A stretch of 64,000 bases of DNA from Limnohabitans sp. Rim8 (GTDB lineage Bacteria > Pseudomonadota > Gammaproteobacteria > Burkholderiales > Burkholderiaceae_C), in NCBI GenBank assembly GCA_945897795.1, contig CAMDFT010000005.1, positions 1 to 64,000 on the forward strand, read 5' to 3'. The notes beneath the pieces are model-generated. The model was not told the origin of the DNA and did no database searches. It saw only the letters and a program-made list of their open reading frames with translations. Within the stretch, counting starts at the first letter, position 1, and every line of letters starts with the position of its first letter. The translations under genes were made by a program, and so were the position numbers. This document shows positions 46,971 to 59,458 of the stretch, piece by piece.

Positions 46971-47777
46971 ATGTACACCGATTCCCATTGCCATTTGAAT
47001 TTTCCCGAGCTGATGAGCCAGCTCGACAACATCCAGCAGGCCATGGTGGCCGCCCAAGTGACCCGCGCCATGGTCATTTGCACCACGATGGAAAAGTTTG
47101 ACGAAGTGCACAGCTTGGCCATGGCCAACGACAACATGTGGGCCACGGTGGGTGTGCACCCGGACAACGAAGGCGTGCGCGAGCCCAGTTTGCAAGATCT
47201 GCTGGACGGCGCATCGCGGCCCAAAGTGGTGGCCATTGGCGAGACGGGCCTGGACTATTACCAAATGGACGAGCGCAAAGGTGGGCGTACCGTGGCGGAC
47301 ATGGAATGGCAGCGTGAGCGTTTTCGCACCCATATTCGGGCAGCACGGCAAACGGGTTTGCCGCTGGTGATCCACACTCGCCAAGCTTCGGATGACACGA
47401 TCGCCATCTTGAAAGAAGAGGGCGAAACGGGCGCAGCAGGGTGCGCGGGCGGGGTCTTTCACTGCTTCACCGAAAGCCAAGAGGTGGCCCGAGCGGCCTT
47501 GGATTTGGGTTTTTACATCTCCCTGTCTGGAATTTTGACTTTCAAGACCGCTGCGGATTTGCGCGAAGTGGCCAAATTCGTGCCGGATGACCGCTTGTTG
47601 ATCGAGACCGACAGCCCTTATTTGGCGCCCGTGCCTTACCGCGGCAAGCTCAACAACCCTTCTTATGTGCCCTTTGTGGCCAAATTATTGGGCGAGTTGC
47701 GTGGCTGCAGTTCTGAGTCCATTGGTGAATTGACGACCGAAAATTTTCTGAAATTGTTTGCTAAAACAGCTGAATAA
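46971..47777 (+). CDS. TatD family metal-dependent hydrolase
   Basis: 268 aa, TIM-barrel metal-dependent DNase of the TatD/YcfH group. Metal ligands in DSHCHLNFPEL, the Glu in GETGLDYY, His in VIHTRQASDD, His in FHCFTES and Asp in IETDSPYLAP. Follows holB by 3 bp, the normal place for ycfH. Exact substrate is not settled for this subgroup. Confidence 0.95.
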   Translation: MYTDSHCHLNFPELMSQLDNIQQAMVAAQVTRAMVICTTMEKFDEVHSLAMANDNMWATVGVHPDNEGVREPSLQDLLDGASRPKVVAIGETGLDYYQMDERKGGRTVADMEWQRERFRTHIRAARQTGLPLVIHTRQASDDTIAILKEEGETGAAGCAGGVFHCFTESQEVARAALDLGFYISLSGILTFKTAADLREVAKFVPDDRLLIETDSPYLAPVPYRGKLNNPSYVPFVAKLLGELRGCSSESIGELTTENFLKLFAKTAE

Positions 47778-47782
47778 TATTC

Positions 47783-48508
47783 ATGTATAACTTTATTAAT
47801 TTAAAAAAAGTCATTGTCATTATTGGACTTTTTTGTTTTTCAAATTTTTTGCAAGCCGGTGCTTACGAGGACTTCTTTAAAGCGGTTAAATCTGACAATG
47901 TGCGCACCATTCAAGCCTTGCTGCAACGTGGTTTTGATCCCAACACGGTCAACCCCGAGGGCGTTCCAGCCTTGATGCTGGCGGTGCGAGAACCATCCCT
48001 GAAGGTGGCCGAGTTGCTGGCTGGTTGGCCAAAAACCAAAACCGAGCTGCGAAACGACAAAGACGAAAGTGTGTTGATGCTGGCGGCTCTCAAAGGCCAT
48101 TTCAGCTTGGTCCAAAAACTGGTTGAACATGATTCCGATGTGAACAAACCTGGCTGGACACCTTTGCATTACGCAGCATCGGCTGGCCATGTGCAAATCC
48201 TCGAGTACCTGCTGGAGAACAGTGCCTACATTGATGCGGAGTCACCTAATGGCACCACGCCACTGATGATGGCCGCCATGTACGGCAGCCCGGAAGCCGT
48301 CAAGGTGCTGATTCAGGCAGGTGCTGATTTGACCCTGAAAAATCAACTGGGTCTGAGCGCTTGGGATTTTGCGGTACGCGGCCAGCGCCAAAATTCCAAA
48401 GAACTCATTGAAACTGGATTGGCTCGTCTGGCGGCTCGTCAAAACCAGGCAACACCCAACTCGGGTCAGCAAATTCCTGCCGCGCTCAACCCATCCAAAC
48501 CAAAGTGA
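47783..48508 (+). CDS. Secreted ankyrin-repeat protein
   Basis: 241 aa. N-terminal signal peptide or anchor (KKVIVIIGLFCFSNFLQAG) followed by about five ankyrin repeats: NVRTIQALLQRGFDPNTVNPEG, VPALMLAVREPSLKVAELLAG, ESVLMLAALKGHFSLVQKLV, WTPLHYAASAGHVQILEYLL, TTPLMMAAMYGSPEAVKVLIQAG (each listed up to its core). Likely a periplasmic protein-protein interaction module; related ankyrin proteins sit next to catalases or envelope genes in other bacteria. The first 80 bp is strikingly AT-rich compared with neighbours. It follows tatD by 5 bp and is the last gene before the predicted dif site. Confidence 0.87.
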   Translation: MYNFINLKKVIVIIGLFCFSNFLQAGAYEDFFKAVKSDNVRTIQALLQRGFDPNTVNPEGVPALMLAVREPSLKVAELLAGWPKTKTELRNDKDESVLMLAALKGHFSLVQKLVEHDSDVNKPGWTPLHYAASAGHVQILEYLLENSAYIDAESPNGTTPLMMAAMYGSPEAVKVLIQAGADLTLKNQLGLSAWDFAVRGQRQNSKELIETGLARLAARQNQATPNSGQQIPAALNPSKPK

Positions 48509-48695
48509 TCCCAAGTGATCATGTCGGTTGTATTGGGTTGTCTCACACCATCTTAATTACATACGATGTGTATTATGTAAAGTAACAATGGCACTCCGGT
48601 AGGCCATTAGCCGCTGCGATGACCACGGGTAAATCTCATCGAGACCGAGACCGAGACCCCAAGGTCACGGTGCCAGATCATTGAAGAAGATGGAT
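48509..48695. other. Convergent intergenic region holding the candidate dif site
   Basis: 187 bp between the ankyrin gene and the convergent penicillin-acylase gene. Apart from the dif-like site there is a short direct repeat (TGATC at 48507 and 48517) and a 22-codon open frame (48619-48684, MTTGKSHRDRDRDPK...) that I do not call a gene. Confidence 0.6.
48556..48583. other. Candidate dif site (XerCD recombination site at the replication terminus)
   Basis: 28 bp with an 11-6-11 layout. The right arm TTATGTAAAGT matches 9 of 11 bases of the E. coli XerD arm and the centre TGTGTA matches 5 of 6. The left arm (48556-48566) is weak, 4 of 11, but TTACATA there is inverted to TATGTAA in the right arm. 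Gene orientation switches here and GGGNAGGG octamers on the left point toward it. Comparison is from memory of E. coli dif. Confidence 0.6.
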
Positions 48696-51173
48696 TCAGG
48701 GCGTCAGCGTCAATTGGTGCACTGCTGTGCTTAATAGCTGCAGCGGGCGGTAATGGCCAGCTGCCCAAGCACTGGCCATCGAGCGGCTGCGGGAATCAAA
48801 GACATGGCCTGATTGACCCGTTTGGTAAATAAAGGCCGATTGCTCAGGATCGGCCAAGTCATAAACCGCCCGCATGGAAGCTGCATGGCGGTTGGCAAAG
48901 GGCTCTTTGGGGTCATTGGCCCAGTACTGACCGACGTTCACGGTGAACAAGTCCCCTGCACTTTCGGTGCGCACATCAAACAAGGTGTTGAGCAAAGGCA
49001 CTTTGCCAAAGGGCTTGTGGCTGCTGATGGCCGGGTGCCATGCACCCCAGCGCCAGGTGCGCATGTCCTTGCCCTGTTGGGCGGCAATACGGGTCAAGGC
49101 ACGGTCGAGCGCTGCAGACACTTGCGCTGGGCAGCCAGCAGTGCCACACCAAAAAGTGTCTGAGCGCTTCAAAATGCCTTCCACTGACGCACGGAAATGG
49201 CGTTTGCCGTACAGGGCTTTGAACCGATCGGCACCCAAATGCGGCACCAGCAAACCACGCGTCAATTCATCGGCCCAAACGTTGAAAACCAGCGCAGCGG
49301 CGCTGTCCGCTGTCATTTGGCCATCAAAGGTGCTGAGCATTTGCAGGGCCTGATCGCCCAGCGGGTGTTGCGGCTTGGCCGACAGCACCACCGGCAGCAG
49401 CGACTTGGCACCCAGCGATGTGACATCGTTTTGAATGGCTTGCAGGCTTGCTCGGCTGTGTTGGGGTCTGGCGGCGAGCAGTTGCTCAATGCGGTCAAAG
49501 CGCTCGGGTGTGGTCCAGTCGCCGCCTACAAAATGCGCGTAACCGGGCGGCAGGATGTTCTGGTTGGCGGTGGCGTGCCAGCCTTTCGCTTCGATGGTGT
49601 TGCGGTTCAACGCGGGGTTTTGGTTCGCGGGTAACCAGCCGGTCCAGTCGTATTGGGCCAACCAGCCGGGGGCCGGTGCAACGCCACGGATGTCATTTTG
49701 AGGCGAACGTATGGGCAGTTTGCCCACGGCCCGAAAGGCCACATCGCCCAGCGTGTCGGCCATGACCACGCTTTGCATGGGCGCATGGTTGTCGGTGAAG
49801 GCCTTTTGCAGTTCGGGCACGGTTTGCGCCCAGTTGGTCAACATGCCCGATTCCACGGTTTTGTTGTCCTCGGTCAAAGCTGACCAGCGCAGACTGACGA
49901 CATAGCGCTGGCCGTTGATGAGCTTATCGTATTGAGGTTGAACATCGCTGATGACAGGACCGTGGCGGGTGCTGCGCACTTGGAGGGTCACATCGCCCTG
50001 CCCTTTGACGCGAATGGTTTCGGTGCGTTCATCAAACGCAGCCCATCCGGTGGGCGTGCGGTACTTCCCGGGTTGGGCTGCGTCCAGTTGCTCTAGGTAC
50101 AAGTCCTGAACGTCCGGGCCGGTGTTGGTGAAACCCCAGGCCACACCTTGGGTGCGGCCCAGCACCACAAAAGGCAATCCGGGCAAGGTGGCCCCGATCA
50201 CATCCAGCGCGGGGTGTTTGTGCCCGCCGGGTAACTCGCCCGCAGGCGCTTTGAGGTGCGCGAAATACCAGATGGCAGGCGAGCTCAATGCCAGATGCGG
50301 GTCGTTGGCCAGCAAGGGTTTGCCGCTGACGGTGCGGCTGCCGGGCACCACCCAGTTGTTGCTGCCCTTGCCTTCCAAAATACCGACATCGCGCACCCAG
50401 TCGGCTGACCATTGGGCCAAGGCGCTGGGCGCAGGCGCGATGGCCGACACGGCTTTGTCCTTGGGGGCGTACACACCCAACTCGGCATACAAGGCCGGCA
50501 GATCCACTGCGGTGGCGGGTTTTTCGCCCGGATAAGGCGGCATGAGTTGCCACAGTTGATCGTTATTCAAGACCTGCGAGGCCGACAAACGGGCGAATTC
50601 CTGCCCCCAATTGCCCCCCAGATCAAGCGCCATCATCAGCGCCCAGCCCAGGCTGTCTTCGGGCGACCAGGCCTGGCCTTTGGGGCCGCCTGCCACGGTG
50701 CCAAGCAGTTTGAATTCGGGTGATGGCCGCACAGCGCCACTGGCCCAAGCGTTCTGAATGCCCTCGCTGTAGGCCTGCAGCGCCGCTTGGGTTGCGGGCG
50801 ATAAACCCATCAACTGTTTTTGCGCCATGCCGATGATGCCCAGCGTGCGCATGAGTTTGTCGGTGTCCAGCGTGGCCGCACCCAAAATTTCAGACAACTC
50901 GCCGCGCATCAGGCGGCGGTTGAATTCAAGTTGCCAGCCGCGTTCTTGCGCGTGCACAAACCCCAGCGCACGCCAAGTGTCCAAGGCGGTGGCCCCTTCA
51001 ATGTGCGTCACATCCGCAGCGTCGCGGGTGATGGTGACCTGGCCACTCAAGCCCGCCAACTTGAGCTGTCCGTCCAGTTGCGGCATGCTGCGCAGCAAGT
51101 GCACGGCCAATACGCCACCCGCCACCAACACAGCGGCCAGCAGCAATAAAACAAGTCGTCCGATCCATTTCAT
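48696..51173 (-). CDS. Penicillin acylase family protein (Ntn hydrolase)
   Basis: 825-aa precursor of the penicillin amidase/acyl-homoserine-lactone acylase family (S45). An N-terminal signal anchor (IGRLVLLLLAAVLVAGGVLAV) sends it to the periplasm. The autoproteolytic site and N-terminal nucleophile Ser are in EGKGSNNWVVPG, which would split it into an alpha chain of about 270 residues and a beta chain of about 550. Substrate (beta-lactam, acyl-homoserine lactone or other amide) cannot be read. ATG 51173 has GGAGAC in front and is preferred to 51200. Confidence 0.93.
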   Translation of the reverse strand: MKWIGRLVLLLLAAVLVAGGVLAVHLLRSMPQLDGQLKLAGLSGQVTITRDAADVTHIEGATALDTWRALGFVHAQERGWQLEFNRRLMRGELSEILGAATLDTDKLMRTLGIIGMAQKQLMGLSPATQAALQAYSEGIQNAWASGAVRPSPEFKLLGTVAGGPKGQAWSPEDSLGWALMMALDLGGNWGQEFARLSASQVLNNDQLWQLMPPYPGEKPATAVDLPALYAELGVYAPKDKAVSAIAPAPSALAQWSADWVRDVGILEGKGSNNWVVPGSRTVSGKPLLANDPHLALSSPAIWYFAHLKAPAGELPGGHKHPALDVIGATLPGLPFVVLGRTQGVAWGFTNTGPDVQDLYLEQLDAAQPGKYRTPTGWAAFDERTETIRVKGQGDVTLQVRSTRHGPVISDVQPQYDKLINGQRYVVSLRWSALTEDNKTVESGMLTNWAQTVPELQKAFTDNHAPMQSVVMADTLGDVAFRAVGKLPIRSPQNDIRGVAPAPGWLAQYDWTGWLPANQNPALNRNTIEAKGWHATANQNILPPGYAHFVGGDWTTPERFDRIEQLLAARPQHSRASLQAIQNDVTSLGAKSLLPVVLSAKPQHPLGDQALQMLSTFDGQMTADSAAALVFNVWADELTRGLLVPHLGADRFKALYGKRHFRASVEGILKRSDTFWCGTAGCPAQVSAALDRALTRIAAQQGKDMRTWRWGAWHPAISSHKPFGKVPLLNTLFDVRTESAGDLFTVNVGQYWANDPKEPFANRHAASMRAVYDLADPEQSAFIYQTGQSGHVFDSRSRSMASAWAAGHYRPLQLLSTAVHQLTLTP

Positions 51174-51236
51174 GGGTGTCTCCGTGTGGGCGTTGCGCAC
51201 GCCTCTGGTGGCGCCTGTTCAGGCTTTTATGCGGTA

Positions 51237-52145
51237 TTAAATGTGGCCCCAAACCATCAGCGCGTCACGCCCTTCCGTGACAAGGTCCACCTTGGCCCCT
51301 ACAGGCAGCATCACCTTGGTCGCCACATGGCCAAAAGGCAAGCCGGTGAGCACTGGGGCCTTGATCTGGCCGCGCAACCAATCGACCACAGTGGCCAGCT
51401 TGAAGCCTTTGTCGTGCGTGGGGACGAGCTTGTAGTTGCTGAACTGGCCCATCAACACCGCCTTTTGCTGGGCCAAAACGCCTGCACGCAGCAGCTGCGT
51501 GAGCATGCGCTCGATGCGGTAAGGGTGCTCGCCCACGTCTTCAAGGAAGAGCACGCCAGCTTTGACTTGCGGAAAGTAAGGCGTGCCCAGCAGCGAAGTC
51601 AGCACCGTGAGGTTGCCGCCCCACAGCGGCGCATCTTTCACCAGCACACGGCGCTCTGCCTCGGCTTTGGGCAGTTGCCAGCCCGTGCCCTCCCCTTGCT
51701 CCAGCAGCAAGTCGTCAAAGCAAGCTTGCATGATGTCGTCGGGTTCTTGTTCGGGGCCAAAGTCTTCCAGGTCCGGGCCCTGCCAGCTGATGCGGCCAGT
51801 CTTGGCATACACGGCTTGGTTGAAAGCAGTGAAATCGCTCAGGCCCACAAAATGCGTGCCACCGTCAATGGCTTTGGCAATGGCTTTGTAGGGCAAGCTG
51901 TGCAGGATACGCGTGAGGCCGTAACCGCCGCGAGAGATCAAAGCCACATCGGCACCGCTGGCTGCGGCGCGGGTGATGGCCGCGATGCGTGTGGCGTCGT
52001 CGCCCGCAAAGCGCATGTGGCTGGCCAACGCCGCTTCATCCAACTCGACCTCATGCCCCTGGGCTTGCAAACGCTTCACGGCACGGCGAAACGCGGCTTT
52101 GTCACGGACCGCGCTTGAAGGGGAAAAAATGTAAATGTGGGCCAT
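51237..52145 (-). CDS. Muramoyltetrapeptide LD-carboxypeptidase (S66 family)
   Basis: 302 aa, LdcA-like enzyme that trims the terminal D-Ala from murein tetrapeptides during cell wall recycling. Family motifs: IFSPSSAVRDK near the N-terminus, LISRGGYGLTRIL with nucleophile Ser region (GGYG), VGLSDFTAFNQAVY, FLEDVGEHPYRIERML (catalytic Glu) and GLPFGHVATKVMLPVG (catalytic His). No signal peptide, consistent with cytoplasmic recycling. Confidence 0.92.
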   Translation of the reverse strand: MAHIYIFSPSSAVRDKAAFRRAVKRLQAQGHEVELDEAALASHMRFAGDDATRIAAITRAAASGADVALISRGGYGLTRILHSLPYKAIAKAIDGGTHFVGLSDFTAFNQAVYAKTGRISWQGPDLEDFGPEQEPDDIMQACFDDLLLEQGEGTGWQLPKAEAERRVLVKDAPLWGGNLTVLTSLLGTPYFPQVKAGVLFLEDVGEHPYRIERMLTQLLRAGVLAQQKAVLMGQFSNYKLVPTHDKGFKLATVVDWLRGQIKAPVLTGLPFGHVATKVMLPVGAKVDLVTEGRDALMVWGHI

Positions 52146-52160
52146 GGCTCGTGTTCTTCT

Positions 52161-54151
<1,991 letters not shown>

Positions 54152-54248
54152 GGTGATGACTGTACCAAACAGAGGGCTTTAATTACCCATTGATCAGCCT
54201 CTTGTAACAAGTCATCCGATTTTGACCTTCAAGACCAGAGGATCTACG

Positions 54249-54342
54249 ATGTCGAATATGACCCGGCAGATAAAAAATCAACATAAAACCGAGCGCATGC
54301 GCCCCATTCATCCCGGAGAGGTGCTGCGTGAAGAGTTTTTTA
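54249..54342 (+). pseudogene. Truncated HigA-type antitoxin remnant abutting guaA
   Basis: ATG at 54249 opens a frame reading MSNMTRQIKNQHKTERMR, then [28 protein letters not shown] is the canonical start of HigA/XRE antitoxins of HigBA modules. After about 30 residues the sequence runs into the guaA stop codon (complement at 54340-54342), so the helix-turn-helix domain is missing. No intact toxin gene is visible in the 97 bp upstream. It is a scar of a lost toxin-antitoxin module. Confidence 0.7.
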
Positions 54343-55980
54343 TTCCCACTCGATCGTCGCCGGTGGTTTTGAGCTCACGTCGTATGTGACTCGGTTGATA
54401 CCGCGCACCTCGTTGATGATCCGCCCAGACACTTTCTTGAGCAGCGCATAGGGCAACTCAGCCCAATCCGCCGTCATGAAGTCGCTGGTTTGCACAGCGC
54501 GCAGTGCCACCACATAGTCGTAGGTGCGGCCGTCGCCCATCACGCCTACGCTTTTCACGGGCAGGAACACGGTGAAGGCTTGGCTGGTCAGGTCGTACCA
54601 AGTCTTGCCAGTTTCGTCGGTGAAGTTGCGCAGTTCCTCTATGAAGATCGCGTCCGCACGGCGCAGCAGGTCGGCGTATTCTTTTTTGACTTCACCCAAG
54701 ATGCGCACGCCCAAGCCTGGACCTGGGAAGGGGTGGCGGTAGACCATCTCGCGGGGCAAGCCCAGCGCCACGCCCAATTCGCGCACTTCGTCTTTGAACA
54801 ATTCGCGAAGGGGCTCTAGCAGTTTCAGGCCCAGTTGCTCGGGCAAACCGCCCACGTTGTGGTGGCTCTTGATGGTGACGGCTTTCTTGCTCTTGGCACC
54901 GCCACTTTCAATCACGTCGGGGTAAATCGTGCCTTGGGCCAGGAAGGTCGCACCTTTGACGGCTGGTCGGCCGTCATTCCCATCTTTGCCGCCGTCGGCA
55001 GCTTTCAACTTGGCCGCTTGTTCCTTGAACACATCGACAAACAAACCGCCGATGATCTTGCGCTTGGCTTCGGGCTCGCTCACACCTGCCAGCTTGCCGA
55101 GGAACAAATCGCTGGCATCGACGCGGATGACCTTCGCGTGCAACTTGCCGACGAACATCTCCATGACCATGTCGCCTTCATTCAGGCGCAACAGACCGTG
55201 GTCCACAAACACGCAGGTCAGCTTGTCGCCGATGGCGCGGTGGATCAAGGCGGCAGCCACCGACGAATCGACGCCACCCGACAAACCGAGAATGACCTCT
55301 TCGTCACCCACTTGCTCGCGGATCTTGGCCACAGCTTCTTCGATGTAGTCGCCCATGATCCAGTCAGGTCGGGCCTGGCAGATGTCGAGCACGAAGCGGT
55401 TGAGCAGCGCCTGGCCTTGCACGGTGTGCGTGACTTCGGGGTGGAACTGCACAGCGTAAAAGCGGCGCGCCTCGTCGGCCATGCCTGCAATCGGGCAAGC
55501 AGGTGTCGAAGCCATGACCTTGAAGCCGGCAGGCATGGCCGTGACCTTGTCGCCATGGCTCATCCACACCTTGAGCATGCCGTGGCCTTCGGGCGTGGCG
55601 AAGTCTTCAATGCCCTTCAGCAGTTCAGTGTGGCCATGGGCACGGACTTCGGCGTAGCCAAATTCGCGCGTGGTGCCCGCCTCCACCTTGCCGCCCAGCT
55701 GCTGGGCCATGGTCTGCATGCCGTAGCAAATGCCCAAGACTGGCACGCCCAACTCGTACACAGCATCGGGCGCTTTGTCGTCCACCTCGTACACGCTGGC
55801 GTGGCTGCCAGACAGAATCACACCCTTCAGGTTGCCGTCTTTGGCGTATTCACGCACCCAGTCGCTGCTGACATCACAGGGATGGACTTCGCAAAACACA
55901 TGCGCTTCGCGCACACGGCGGGCAATCAGCTGGGTGACTTGCGAGCCGAAGTCGAGGATGAGGATCTTGGAGTGCTGCAT
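54340..55980 (-). CDS. guaA: GMP synthase (glutamine-hydrolysing)
   Basis: 546 aa; converts XMP to GMP. Class I amidotransferase domain with nucleophile Cys in [12 protein letters not shown] and His/Glu in [13 protein letters not shown]-pyrophosphatase P-loop [14 protein letters not shown]-terminal dimerisation domain ending [17 protein letters not shown], the standard GuaA terminus. Downstream of guaB with a hairpin between. A HigA fragment reads into its stop codon from the other strand, but guaA itself is full length. Confidence 0.97.
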   Translation of the reverse strand: MQHSKILILDFGSQVTQLIARRVREAHVFCEVHPCDVSSDWVREYAKDGNLKGVILSGSHASVYEVDDKAPDAVYELGVPVLGICYGMQTMAQQLGGKVEAGTTREFGYAEVRAHGHTELLKGIEDFATPEGHGMLKVWMSHGDKVTAMPAGFKVMASTPACPIAGMADEARRFYAVQFHPEVTHTVQGQALLNRFVLDICQARPDWIMGDYIEEAVAKIREQVGDEEVILGLSGGVDSSVAAALIHRAIGDKLTCVFVDHGLLRLNEGDMVMEMFVGKLHAKVIRVDASDLFLGKLAGVSEPEAKRKIIGGLFVDVFKEQAAKLKAADGGKDGNDGRPAVKGATFLAQGTIYPDVIESGGAKSKKAVTIKSHHNVGGLPEQLGLKLLEPLRELFKDEVRELGVALGLPREMVYRHPFPGPGLGVRILGEVKKEYADLLRRADAIFIEELRNFTDETGKTWYDLTSQAFTVFLPVKSVGVMGDGRTYDYVVALRAVQTSDFMTADWAELPYALLKKVSGRIINEVRGINRVTYDVSSKPPATIEWE

Positions 55981-56007
55981 GGCAGGCGTCGTTCTTTGAG
56001 AAATGAA

Positions 56008-56032
56008 AAGGCGTCTGGGGTGCAGACGCCTT
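56008..56032 (-). terminator. Hairpin between guaB and guaA (terminator or attenuator)
   Basis: Perfect 9-bp stem AAGGCGTCT / AGACGCCTT with a 7-base loop, followed on the minus strand by TTTTC. It lies 18 bp past the guaB stop and may cut read-through into guaA. Confidence 0.7.
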
Positions 56033-56050
56033 GGTGATCAAGTACAGATT

Positions 56051-57520
<1,470 letters not shown>

Positions 57521-57642
57521 AAGCGAAGGCTCCAAAAAATGGATTGTACCCGTGCGGGGCAAGGGATTTCCCTGAGCATTGGCCAAAATTGGAGGGCTCA
57601 AATCAAGCAGTCCCCCCCTTATTTTGGCTGTTGCTCGCCCGC

Positions 57643-58551
57643 TCAGGTGTTTTGATAATGCAGCACCTTGAGTGACTTTTCCGGATCGATATCGGCAAAT
57701 GCCGCTGGGTTGGCCAAACGCTCGACAAACTTCAGGCTGGGCGCAGCCTCGGCCACCTGGCTGTGCAAAAACTGCGAGTCCAACTCGGGCGCGTTCAGGC
57801 ACAACAGCACATGGCCTTGCGGCTCCAACAAATCGGGCAATCGCCGAATCAGCTTGATGTAGTCCTTGGTGGCGATGAAGCTGCCTTTTTGGTAACTGGG
57901 TGGATCGATCACGATCACGCCATAAGGCCCCATCTTGCTGATCTTGCCCCAGGTCTTGAAGATGTCGTGACCCAGAAAGCGCGCTTTGGCAGGCAAGTCG
58001 TTCAGGCGGTGGTTTTGCTGCCCCACGGCCAGGGCGGCCTGGCTCATGTCCAGGTTCACGACTTGCGCGGCCCCGCCTTGCAAGGCCACCACCGAAAACG
58101 CGCAAGTGTAGGCAAACAGGTTGAGAATATTTTCGTGCAGTGCGTGATTTTTCAGCCACTCGCGCCCGACGGCCATGTCGAGAAACAAGCCGTGGTTTTG
58201 CCCGCGCATCAGATGCACGATGTAACGAGCGCCCTGCTCGGTCACCACATGCGGCTCGGGCACGCTGCCCGCCATCAGGCGGGTTTCGGCTTCACCCGAA
58301 ACCCGGCTCTGGAACACCCAATTGAGCGGCATGCCCGGAGCCAAGACTTGCCAGCGGGCTTCGAGCGCAATTTGGAGTTCGGCCAGTTCTGCATCGTTCA
58401 CAGGTTTGAAGCTGGTCAATACCCACACGGGGGCGAACCAGTCCAGTGACCATTGCTCACAGTCGGGATACAGGCCGCCTCGCCCATGGAAAACACGCCG
58501 GACGTCGTCGCTCAGAGTGATCTGCGAGATCACGTTCAAAAGGGCTTGCAT
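57643..58551 (-). CDS. Class I SAM-dependent methyltransferase (RlmI/RlmK-like)
   Basis: 302 aa. A short N-terminal domain lacking PUA features is followed by a Rossmann methyltransferase: motif [28 protein letters not shown] core [12 protein letters not shown], and the catalytic-type [13 protein letters not shown] (DPPSY), as in RlmI and RlmK 23S rRNA cytosine/guanine methyltransferases. Target base unknown. Ends 120 bp before guaB and starts close to rnfH, all on the minus strand. Confidence 0.85.
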   Translation of the reverse strand: MQALLNVISQITLSDDVRRVFHGRGGLYPDCEQWSLDWFAPVWVLTSFKPVNDAELAELQIALEARWQVLAPGMPLNWVFQSRVSGEAETRLMAGSVPEPHVVTEQGARYIVHLMRGQNHGLFLDMAVGREWLKNHALHENILNLFAYTCAFSVVALQGGAAQVVNLDMSQAALAVGQQNHRLNDLPAKARFLGHDIFKTWGKISKMGPYGVIVIDPPSYQKGSFIATKDYIKLIRRLPDLLEPQGHVLLCLNAPELDSQFLHSQVAEAAPSLKFVERLANPAAFADIDPEKSLKVLHYQNT

Positions 58552-58559
58552 GGCGACTT

Positions 58560-58928
58560 TCAGTACCCCGCTGCAGAGCCGCTCTTGCGGTTGGCAAACA
58601 GTCCGGTGCGACCCTTTCCCTGGCGCTTGAAGCGTTGACGCCGTGCGACTTTGGGGTCGACTTTGAGCGGGCGGTACAGCTCAATGCGGTCATCCGCTTT
58701 CACAAGTTGCGTCCAGGGCACTTTGTGGCCCCAGATGCCCGGCTGTTGAAACTTGAGCGATGACAGGGGCACTGGGTCGGCTGCTGTGCTGACTTCAAGC
58801 CACTGGGCCATGCCAAGATCCACCGCAGCCTCCACCGTGCTGCCTATTGGCACCCTCAGTTTCAGCTCCTGCACATGACGCGGCCCAAGGCTCCAGCACA
58901 GCGTGACTTCGATCATTCGCTCAGCCAT
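58560..58928 (-). CDS. RnfH family ubiquitin-like protein
   Basis: 122 aa. RnfH/UPF0125 beta-grasp fold: MIEVTLCWSLGPRHVQELKLRVPIGSTVEAAV (core EVTLCWSLGPRHVQELKL), GIWGHKVPWTQLVKADDRIELYRPLKVDPKVARRQRF core DDRIELYRPLKVDPK, which is the diagnostic segment. The C-terminal tail is basic. Starts overlapping the ratA stop by eight bases (ATG 58928; ATG 58916 is an alternative). ratA-rnfH next to smpB is a widely conserved arrangement; the role is undefined. Confidence 0.9.
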   Translation of the reverse strand: MAERMIEVTLCWSLGPRHVQELKLRVPIGSTVEAAVDLGMAQWLEVSTAADPVPLSSLKFQQPGIWGHKVPWTQLVKADDRIELYRPLKVDPKVARRQRFKRQGKGRTGLFANRKSGSAAGY

Positions 58929-59361
58929 AAACCGCTTCGGCGCGTTTGACAAAGGCATCGACCAAGTTGGCGGCGATCTTGTCGAACACGGGCCCCACTA
59001 AAGCGGACAATGTTTTGCTGGAAAAGCCGTACTCCAAATCCAACTCGACCTTGCATGCGCGTTGCGAGCCGTCGCCAACAGGGGTGAATCGCCACATACC
59101 GCTCAGGTTGGAAAACGGGCCTTGAACCAAACTCATGCCGACCGATCGGCCTTCCTGGTGCTCATTGCGGGTGGTGAAGGTTTGCTGGATGCCGCCCAAG
59201 CTGATGCCCACTTCTGCCACCATGCCATGGGCGTCTTTTTCGAGCACGCGGGCTTTGTCGCACCAAGGCAAAAACTCAGGGTAATGGTCCACGTCGGTGA
59301 CCAGGCGAAACATTTCCTCTGGCGAGTACCAGATGAGAACGGACTTGTGGATATTCTTCAT
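58921..59361 (-). CDS. RatA/Coq10-type START domain protein
   Basis: 146 aa, polyketide cyclase/Coq10 START-like fold. Signature [34 protein letters not shown], core [20 protein letters not shown], and [35 protein letters not shown] near the end. E. coli RatA inhibits 70S assembly; other members bind ubiquinone. Divergent from smpB with about 97 bp between, the usual smpB/ratA pairing. Confidence 0.92.
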   Translation of the reverse strand: MKNIHKSVLIWYSPEEMFRLVTDVDHYPEFLPWCDKARVLEKDAHGMVAEVGISLGGIQQTFTTRNEHQEGRSVGMSLVQGPFSNLSGMWRFTPVGDGSQRACKVELDLEYGFSSKTLSALVGPVFDKIAANLVDAFVKRAEAVYG

Positions 59362-59458
59362 ACAATGTTGCGATTGTAGTTTTTCATTTCTTCTCTGGGC
59401 TTGCAGGCACTTTGCTCGCCCTTGTGAACGGCCAGCCCGTCCTCATTTGCTCACCATG

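Noticed and set aside
48619-48684. 22-codon ORF MTTGKSHRDRDRDPK... next to the dif-like site
   Set aside because: No ribosome-binding site, very short, no similarity recognised.
54191-54286. HigB toxin remnant upstream of the HigA fragment (frame ending IYDVEYDPADKKST)
   Set aside because: Position is right and DVE is reminiscent of HigB C-termini, but the similarity is too weak to call.
57543-57548. TACAAT as a guaB -10 box
   Set aside because: The -10 is plausible but no -35 is found at 16-18 bp, so I do not list a promoter.
57521-58159. N-terminal extension of the guaB frame
   Set aside because: Overlaps the methyltransferase gene in another frame; GuaB begins at [13 protein letters not shown] (57520).
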